Source: Tanypteryx hageni
Lineage: Eukaryota; Arthropoda; Insecta; Odonata; Petaluridae
Direction: 5' to 3'
Length of the DNA stretch: 64,000 bases
Assembly (NCBI GenBank): GCA_028673005.1
Contig: CM054115.1
Coordinates: forward strand, 193,076,370-193,140,369
Under the pieces are notes generated by a model that ran no database searches, was not told the DNA's origin, and saw only the letters and a program-made list of their open reading frames with translations. Made by a program: the position numbers and the translations under genes. Numbering within the stretch: position 1 is the stretch's first letter; the number at the start of each line of letters is the position of its first letter. Positions 57,090 through 64,000 of this stretch are shown here, in pieces.

Positions 57090-59535
57090 GGATTATTTAT
57101 TTGCTGTGCACTTTTTAGAGAATCGGAGAGAAGAACAGATATAGTAATAATATTTTGAAAACTGGTAATAAATTACGATTTTAGGAACGCATCTCCGTAA
57201 ATACTATACGAAAATGACCCCGCATAACGCTGGTTCAGTTAGCGCTCTCGTTTTCAGTAACGCATCCCCAACGTTAACCGGAATATGACTTTATCTCAGA
57301 GGGAATTCCCAGGGAGCAGAAATTCAAACAGCTTTGATAGTAATTTTGCAGGAAAGCCTCTCATCCAAGAACTTTTATCGCTTGGAATACGTTTCATACT
57401 GGCCATAATAACGAATACGCTAAAAGAGAGTAAATTGGAAGTAGAAAGTATTAAGTAGTAGTATTAGTGGCGAAGAAATAAAGTTTAGAGGTAGTTTCGA
57501 CAACAGAATTGAAGGCAGTAAAATACCTAAAAGTGTGCGACCGCGGAGGGGTCTATAAGTTTAGGGAGTCCTGCGGGTTCGTCTGTATCTATATATTTTA
57601 TTATACATAACGACATACGAATTGGTCCATAATATGTCTCCTTCTGTGCGTTTAAATCTACGTTCGGCATAATGTGTCCATCTACAAAATCTTCATTTGC
57701 TTTCATTCCATCTTGTTATTTAAACAAGATGATCCAAACGGACCTTATGATGCCTACTTTCCATTTATTCTATTACTTAAATTATATTTGCTTTAGTATC
57801 TTTAAAGTCACCGCGGATAGTAGGGCTACCACAATAAAAAATTATATTATATTTTTACGCGTATTTATAGAGAACTGACAGATAGCATTAATTTTAATCC
57901 AATATGGTATATATAATCCTTATAAAAATAAATAACCAAAACAGGATATTTCAACCGAGTCGACTAAACAGGGCTAACACAATATCAATGTTAGAATTAA
58001 CTGTAACTGTAACTATAAATTTCGAAGGTATTTTCTGAACCGATTTTTTAAAATATCGTTTGTAGGGCGAGTAAAGAATGGCAAAATGAAATGGACATAT
58101 CTAGAGTGGATCTAAAAAGTAGGGCTACCGCCATATAAGGAAAAATAATTTTCTGATTTCAAAGCAAATACATTAGCATACGATTATATTACGGCGAATT
58201 CGACGAAAAGCACTTCTGTACCACGGGAAATCCCTGTACTCCCCTACTTGTTTACTCTATCAATAGCAGAAATTTTTATTAATGCCGTTAAAACAATTTC
58301 AATTCATAAAATAAAGAGACACATTGATACTGTAACCGTCACAAATATATCATTCAACTAAATACCACAATCTTAAATGCTATGTAATATCCCCAAACTG
58401 TTATTTTTAGAGGAATGAACTTTCTGTATCATATAACGGAATGAAATTATTAATTAAGAATATATTTGACATTGTATTTCTCATCCCCAGACATTTATCC
58501 ATGTGTCACTTCGTCCATTCTTTCCTTATATAGCTATGCCCTTACAGGATTAAATTAGAAATGAAAGAAAACTAATTGTTGTTATGTTTTATTCAATGGT
58601 TATAGGACATGACATTTCAATGAAAATAATTCACGTAATCCTTTTTAGAAAGAACTTTTGATTTTGTTTCAGATTCGAATAATAATTTTCGAGGAATCTG
58701 ATTGTTTTTATTTTTCATTGATTTTCAATTAATTCATTAGCCAAAATATACCTATAACGTTGTAAATAAGCTTTATATTAAGATTCTACATGTATGCGTT
58801 AATTTGCGCAATACTTATTTATTATTAAATTTGTCAATGCGCGATGGAAATTGTATGAAGTCAGAACCTTTTTACATATATAAATTTGGCGTAAAAACAT
58901 ACTGCGATTAACCGTCATCATTTTACATAAACGACAATATCATCATAATCAAAACAAATTTGGCAACTTTGCGGGATCAGAGAAGGAGAGAGCTATAAGG
59001 AAAAGCAATGGAAAAGAGAGAATTAGTGATAGCCCATACTGTCAACTAATTGTGGAACGCGATCTAGTTTCCACAACTTTCATCAATCTATCAGTTTAAA
59101 TATCGCTATCTGAGAGAGAGTAGTCCAAATTATTTCACCTGAGAATTCAACGTAATATTTTTAACGTTTTAATGGTACTTACACTCACGAATATTGATCT
59201 TGGAAAAGAATACGCTTTGTAATTGAAATTTCGAAATCAAACAGATTATTTAAGAATATGAATTTTTACAAAGACGTATTATTTTGTAGAAGAATACGCT
59301 TTGTCTTTGCAATTTCGATGGTCAGTAGACTAAACTTTAATAAAACGAATTATTATAAGTACGTAATTTCAACTACCTTAGCTTCGGTAAAATAGTTCAT
59401 TTAATAACAAATGTTTTCTTCCTCTTTCCGTTTCTGTGTATTGTTTATGTTTCTACAATAATAATTAAATAATAATTACGTTCATATCATTATATATAGA
59501 CGTTCCTTACAAAGGAGGAGGAGGATATACATAAC
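57090..59535. other. No recognised feature
   Basis: AT-rich sequence. The word AGGGCTA(C/A)C occurs at 57822, 57970 and 58121, spaced about 150 bp, but the intervening sequence does not align by eye, so I do not call it a tandem repeat. Confidence 0.4.
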
Positions 59536-59536
59536 A

Positions 59537-59975
59537 TAGATAGATAGATAGATAGATAGATAATCGTTTTTATTCGGGCGAAATTTAGACCATAACGTCC
59601 ATTCTTACATTTAATCCTTCGTCAATATAATAAATATAAAAAATGGTAAAGTAAGATATTACAATACGCATAACATAAACAGTATATACCTAAATCATAC
59701 AGGGTAAAAAAATATACATAAAATTGAAGACAGATTAGAGATTGTGGGGAAAACCTAGGTAAAACAGGCATGTCCTCCCTAGTAAAACCCACGCAGGAAA
59801 ACACCCACTGAGAAGGGGGGTGTGAAAAACCTGCGAAAACCCTAGATAGTGTACATATTATAATATAGTAATACAACATTAAATAGAAAGGAGTATGTAC
59901 AGTAAGTCTTCGTATATACAGCATCGTTGTATACCGTCATAAAAAATACATATATAGGTATTAACGTAATGCAAA
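59537..59975 (-). mobile_element. LINE 3' end, 5'-truncated copy of the 22-24 kb family
   Basis: On the minus strand this reads from TTTGCATTACG through the conserved 3' UTR, AATAAA and the GATTATC(TATC)n tail (59562-59537), matching 24014-24454 with scattered differences. Only the last ~440 bp of the element are present, which is typical of 5'-truncated LINE insertions. AGGAGGATA occurs near both sides (about 59517 and 59981) and may be part of an imprecise target-site duplication. Confidence 0.9.
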
Positions 59976-60057
59976 CATATAGGAGGATACTAATGTCCAG
60001 CCCAAACTACAAAAGCTACAGAGCTGAAAGTTTCAGTTTTTGTAGATATGATGGAGA

Positions 60058-60207
60058 GACTTACAGATAAAATGAGACTTATTATCTAAGTGACATGAGT
60101 TCGACTCCAGAAATTCCGAAATTTGCGTTATTTTTCATAAGAAAAGCATATATTCCCAAATTACGGCTTATGTCATTCTGCATAGTTTAATATTATTCCA
60201 CCAATTT
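60058..60207 (+). repeat. Degenerate SINE-like unit 1
   Basis: Contains a decayed B box, GAGTTCGACTCC (60107-60118), and a tail block, 60151-60206, that recurs at 60449-60503 with two differences. The offset of B box and of tail to the next unit is the same (about 298 bp), so the two units are a tandem duplication whose tRNA-like heads have since diverged. Confidence 0.6.
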
Positions 60208-60355
60208 CTGGCTTTGGCAATCTCACCATTTGAGAGGGAGGGGTTTTCTTCGACGTTCTCTTGGAGGACGTCCGTTGGGGCTGGTTGATACTAGCTTGGC
60301 AAGCCCGGACCCAACTAAGAAAAACACCCGCGTTCAGAAACAGGAAAGATTGTCT

Positions 60356-60425
60356 GCTACGATAGTTCAGTGGTAGAATATCCGACCGGCAAGTGGAAGA
60401 CCCGAGTTCGATTCCCGGTCATAGC
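60356..60425 (+). tRNA. tRNA-like sequence (pseudo-tRNA or SINE head), unit 2
   Basis: A 70-nt cloverleaf can be drawn. Acceptor GCTACGA/TCATAGC has one mismatch, and the pairing extends three bases further out. D arm is GTTC...GAAT; anticodon stem TCCGA/GTGGA has one mismatch; T arm is built on CCGAG-TTCGATT-CCCGG. The seven-base anticodon loop CCGGCAA has C instead of T at position 33, so the apparent GGC (Ala) anticodon is not trustworthy; overall it resembles tRNA-Gly. TTTTT at 60430-60434 would end Pol III transcription. It is probably a tRNA-derived repeat, not a translating tRNA. Confidence 0.5.
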
Positions 60426-60448
60426 AGAATTTTTACTGTTTCAAAGTT

Positions 60449-60503
60449 ATTCCCAAATTACAGCTTATGCCATTCTGCATAGTTTAATATTATTCCACCA
60501 ATT
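60449..60503 (+). repeat. Direct-repeat tail of SINE-like unit 2
   Basis: A 55-bp match to 60151-60206, beginning TATTCCCAAATTAC. A shorter match to its start also follows the third tRNA-like copy, at about 62346. Confidence 0.8.
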
Positions 60504-60504
60504 A

Positions 60505-61580
60505 AAGCAAATATGAAATAATTGAAATATCTTCTTAACAATGCGTTCTATGAAAAAATGTTTCAAACAAAATTTATAGAAAACAATATCAACTATGATG
60601 TTCTAATAAACAACATTTACATTTATGAAGATTTAAAATAGCTATTTGCCACAAATCAAAACATTACTAGAGTAAACATCCACTTATGTTTGAGCGATTG
60701 TTACTAAAAGTTAATCAGCTCTTTATTTTACAGTACTATTTCTAAGCATAAAATGTGGTATTGATATGAGTGTGTACTTTAGTTAAAGCGTCTACAAAAT
60801 CCTATCACATGCAAACCGACAGCCAGACAGAGATACAAAGATCATCGAGAAAATAGTCAAAACGTATTCAAGGACCTAAAAACCTATATTTCTGTTGAAA
60901 TCTCAAATTCGATTTTTTTATGAAAACACTTTCTCTATACTTCGTATATGGAGAAAGTAAAAAGATAACAGCAGTCTCTCAGGATTAGGTACTACATAAA
61001 TTGTAAACTTGCAGAGGCATTGATTCCAGACCATAGCTTCATCAAAAACTTTCACGAAAACATAATATATAACTCTATTGTAAATATATACTTATATGTA
61101 CTCGTATTCAAAGATGGATTAACTTTGCACTTAATCATGATAAGGCGGATTATTCCACATAGCATCATATTGGAAATTAATTAAGAGATTTTGCGATTTT
61201 TAATGTCTTATTATATGAACTTTTACTACGTTATATTTTCAGTATTATTGTTTTTGCGGAGCATTTCATATTAAAAGTGTAAATACCAGAATGAGTCATG
61301 TGCTATACATAATTACAGATTTATTTGAGGTTTAATCAACTTTAAAATTTTCAAACGGTATTTTTCGCATCCGTCCGGCGCCGAGTTGCGCACAATAATA
61401 AAAAACTCACCGTTTCTTAATGTAATCACTCGTTTCAATAAAGTGGATCAACTTTCAACGATCGAGAAATTTGTTTAGGATATTAATTGGCTAAAAAATT
61501 AAATAAAGGACCTTAAAACGAGCGCTAATTTAGTGAACCAGGAATCGTACAAAGTGTCACGCACGGAGTGATTATTTAAA
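60505..61580. other. No recognised feature
   Basis: AT-rich sequence, short frames only. Confidence 0.45.
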
Positions 61581-61584
61581 TTAA

Positions 61585-61855
61585 CTGAGAGTGGAGGAGA
61601 GAAAGGGGAAGAGTGGAAGGAGGGCGGAGATAGGGAAGAAGAAGGGACTAGGCGGAATTGTGCTGGAAGCGAATGAAGAGAAGAGGAGAGATTGGAAGAG
61701 GGAGAGAGAGAGAGGGAGAGATTGAGAAGGAGAGAGAGGGTAGAAGAGGCTGTCTCTCATCTCAGGCAAATGAACATTCCTCTCTCCTTCATATATCCCT
61801 CTCTCTTACACTCTCTTCTCTCTCTCTCTCTACCTAACTCTCTCTTAGAGAGTCT
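61585..61855. repeat. Polypurine tract followed by polypyrimidine tract
   Basis: GA-rich sequence at 61585-61745 is followed, after about 35 bp of mixed sequence, by CT-rich sequence at 61778-61855. The GAGAGAG and CTCTCTC blocks could pair into a hairpin. Confidence 0.85.
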
Positions 61856-61859
61856 CATC

Positions 61860-62250
61860 CGTTTTATATCTTGGATTATTCGTCTGCTCCGAATTAATAG
61901 GTGGCTTACTATTTCGACTAATGGGAAGTTGAAGGAGGCTGTTTGTGTTTACTTAAGACAGATTGCTTGCTATCAGTGTTCTTGGTAATTTAAATTCAAG
62001 AAAACATGCGCGATAAATAGATATTATTCGCCCGTTTAAGAAATTTGACCTCATAATGCAAAAATAGTTTTTTTATATTTCATATTGCATGTGAAAATAG
62101 TTGACTTGATATATTTGTGTTCGCCCAGATCCTATACGATGAACGTGTATTACGTTCAATTTCAGTGAAAAATATTCTTCATGTAGACTATGTATTCTTC
62201 GTTTTCTATATGCCAGCTAATGAAATTAACCAAATTTAAACGAGAATTGA
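61860..62250. other. No recognised feature
   Basis: Mixed AT-rich sequence, no frame or RNA recognised. Confidence 0.45.
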
Positions 62251-62251
62251 T

Positions 62252-62321
62252 GGAACGATAGTTCAGTGGTAGAATATCCGCCCGGCAAGTGGAATAACCG
62301 GGTTCGATTCCCGGTCATAGC
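62252..62321 (+). tRNA. tRNA-like sequence (pseudo-tRNA or SINE head), third copy
   Basis: Same 70-nt sequence type as 60356-60425. Anticodon stem TCCGC/GTGGA pairs fully (one G-T) and the T stem CCGGG/CCCGG is perfect, but the 5' acceptor strand, GGAACGA, no longer matches TCATAGC well. A T-run at 62326-62332 follows. A TTATTCCCAAATT match beyond the terminator is shared with unit 2, which supports a dispersed repeat over independent tRNA genes. Confidence 0.5.
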
Positions 62322-62339
62322 AGACTTTTTTTCTCGTTT

Positions 62340-62880
62340 TAAAATTATTCCCAAATTTAAACGGCATTTAAAAAACCAAAGTCTGAATTTATTAATGACA
62401 CCTTTACTAAGTTTTCCGATTAATGGTGTCTGAAGAGAATTTTATATAGTTCATTACTGTCGAAAATTCTTCCGGTGTAATAAGTTAGAGAACTACGCTT
62501 CGAGGGAGAAAATATTCACATAAAATGCCGTTAGTAACTACATAGCTCTCAGCGCGTCGTTACCGAATCCATTGAGAGAGAGAGATTCCCTATAAAGGGT
62601 TAATACTCGACGCGGCTCGTTATAGACGTTCCTGAATCAAAGGACCTGGAGACGTGGATCTTCAAATGGAACACATGCCGACAATTTAATTACCGTATTT
62701 TCAGGTCGATAACGATAGTCTTATTTCTTTCGATGCTGGTTAAAGTTCACAGATAAAATACGGTTGATAATTTTCTGTGCAACCGAAAAATGCGGTTCCT
62801 TGAGAAAATGAATATCGAAAGATCCGTCTTCCTGCTAATAAGGTTCCTTTTTTGCTGAAGTAACACGTGCCTAGATATCA
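62340..62880. other. No recognised feature
   Basis: Mixed sequence, no frame or RNA recognised. Confidence 0.45.
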
Positions 62881-62885
62881 CAACA

Positions 62886-63028
62886 TTAGAGTAAATAAGT
62901 ACTTAGGAGTTATAATAGCTCAAGACATGGACTAGGGTATTAATATCAACAATTTCGTCGAAAGAGCAGACAAAAACTTGCATTAGTTGATGCGAAACCT
63001 AAAAGGAATTATTAAAAAAGCAAAGTAA
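62886..63028 (+). pseudogene. LINE reverse transcriptase fragment, third family
   Basis: One frame with three stops reads Lys-Tyr-Leu-Gly-Val-Ile-Ile-Ala-Gln-Asp-Met (62897 onward), then Asn-Ile-Ser-Asn-Phe-Val and Leu-Met-Arg-Asn-Leu-Lys-Gly. This matches the thumb region after the catalytic site in non-LTR reverse transcriptases. It is too short to assign to a clade and does not match the other two LINEs. Confidence 0.5.
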
Positions 63029-63029
63029 T

Positions 63030-64000
63030 TATGGTACACATAAAGAGTTGAAGAGAATTTGAAAGGGAACAGACGGAGTTTAAGTAGGAGAATGCTTGAT
63101 AGGACAAATTAAGGCGGAGACCTAGAAAGTCCTTTAGCAGCTGCGGTAGCTGCGGAGGCCTAAAAAGATTGCTCTTTGAAGAAAATATTTGTCATCGCAA
63201 ATTAGGAAGAATGAAGACACGATGAACGTCTGGTTGGATAATAACCAGAACAAGTGAAAAGGATGAAATATTTAATTGTATTGTTGAAAGTTGTCAAACT
63301 GTGGTGATAACATGTAAAAATCGACTTTCTGAAGTAAAAAGCGATCCACTAAAGATGAATTTTAAAAAGACAAAGCCGCTTCCTCCGAAAATGAAACTCG
63401 TGATGTATCTGATGAAATAGACAGTTATCTACTTTTATGTGTATTGACTGTGATGGTGATATATATGTTTTTAAATAATTTACTGTAACCAAATGAAATA
63501 TAACCGGATTTTATTTGCATAACGCTAGCAAAATATTTTACAGGTATTAAATTTTTTTTATAGATAACGCGTGAGTTATATAACATAAAATACGGTATAT
63601 TGTTATTATATCCATTCTTCTGAACAAATAATAGATAGGGATTGGAGATTCAAATACTTAGGTCAGCTTGAGATATAATGCAATTGTTAATGGCCGGAGA
63701 TAGATAAATTCATAACATAATAACTCGAATTATTTATGTTATATCTTTTATTTAAAAGTCTTTCAACCAACTGGAGCAATTGCTCTGTAAGTGCACTGTA
63801 ATATATTTCCTGTGAGTTGGTCGACTAATTAAAACAAGGAACTAATTCTTCGTATCTGGCATAAATCAAATAGACCCCGTGAGACTTCAACATAGCATAA
63901 TAGTAAAAACCTCAACCTTGTCTCAGTAAATTATCTTTTTTTAGAATACGCTCTAACATATTTTTATCTACCTTCCAAAAAGTTCAAATTTTTTAATATC
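63030..64000. other. No recognised feature
   Basis: AT-rich sequence to the window end, no frame recognised. Confidence 0.45.

Noticed and set aside
54528..57290. CAGTAATACC...TTTAACGC at 54533 and AACGC-rich words at 57215-57275, possibly ends of a pogo/Tigger element holding the piggyBac insertion
   Set aside because: The two ends do not align convincingly as inverted repeats by eye, and no pogo transposase remnant is visible.
57822..58130. AGGGCTA(C/A)C at ~150-bp spacing, three times
   Set aside because: Sequence between the words does not align, so the spacing may be chance.
1..64000. CRISPR arrays, bacterial operons, rRNA genes
   Set aside because: No regularly spaced palindromic repeats with unique spacers, no ribosome-binding-site-led gene clusters and no rRNA-like sequence; composition and content are eukaryotic.

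Overview
This is an AT-rich eukaryotic (arthropod, most likely insect) nuclear window. I recognise no conventional host protein-coding gene in it. The assignment rests on what fills it: Jockey/CR1-type LINEs, Penelope-like, hAT and piggyBac elements, tRNA-derived sequences, long GA-rich simple repeats, and a protein-primed type B DNA polymerase of the Polinton/adintovirus kind found in arthropod genomes. The exact order of insects cannot be read from the sequence.

Layout. 1-14 kb is mostly unrecognised AT-rich DNA broken by purine-rich arrays, including a 15-bp minisatellite (9.3-10.1 kb) and a 16-bp minisatellite (13.1-14.1 kb). These arrays create long but meaningless Pro/Ser/Leu- or Gly/Glu/Arg-rich open frames. 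14.87-16.2 kb holds fragments of Penelope-like elements in inverted arrangement, with a GIY-YIG-like remnant and, downstream on the same strand, a foldable hammerhead-ribozyme motif. 22.0-24.45 kb is a decayed LINE ending in (TATC)n; a 5'-truncated copy of its 3' end lies at 59.5-60.0 kb on the other strand. 28.5-30.5 kb holds two pieces of hAT transposon.

The centre of the window is a near-perfect 18.4-kb palindrome. Arms 32358-41138 and 41988-50768 are each 8781 bp, with no length difference, and flank an 849-bp unique spacer. Every position x in one arm pairs with 83126-x in the other, and I found only three mismatches by eye. Reading outward from the centre, each arm carries: the tip of a broken polymerase gene; an intact 1165-codon type B DNA polymerase with all exonuclease and polymerase motifs; a tandemly duplicated orphan gene whose two copies are broken at opposite ends; a 109-codon orphan ORF; a small frameshifted ORF pair; and a 5'-truncated LINE. 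The two polymerase genes are divergent and identical in protein sequence. The arms are truncated at opposite ends: only the left one keeps the LINE 3' end, and only the right one runs into the older polymerase fragment in the spacer.

Right of the palindrome are a ~150-bp degenerate tandem repeat, a second Penelope-like remnant with a ribozyme-like core, a piggyBac element with intact TTAA sites and ends but a ruined transposase, the second LINE 3' end, tRNA-like/SINE sequences with Pol III signals, and another LINE scrap. No capsid, integrase, packaging ATPase or terminal repeats of a complete Polinton or virus are present, so the polymerase unit is either a reduced polymerase-only element or an amplified fragment of a larger one.
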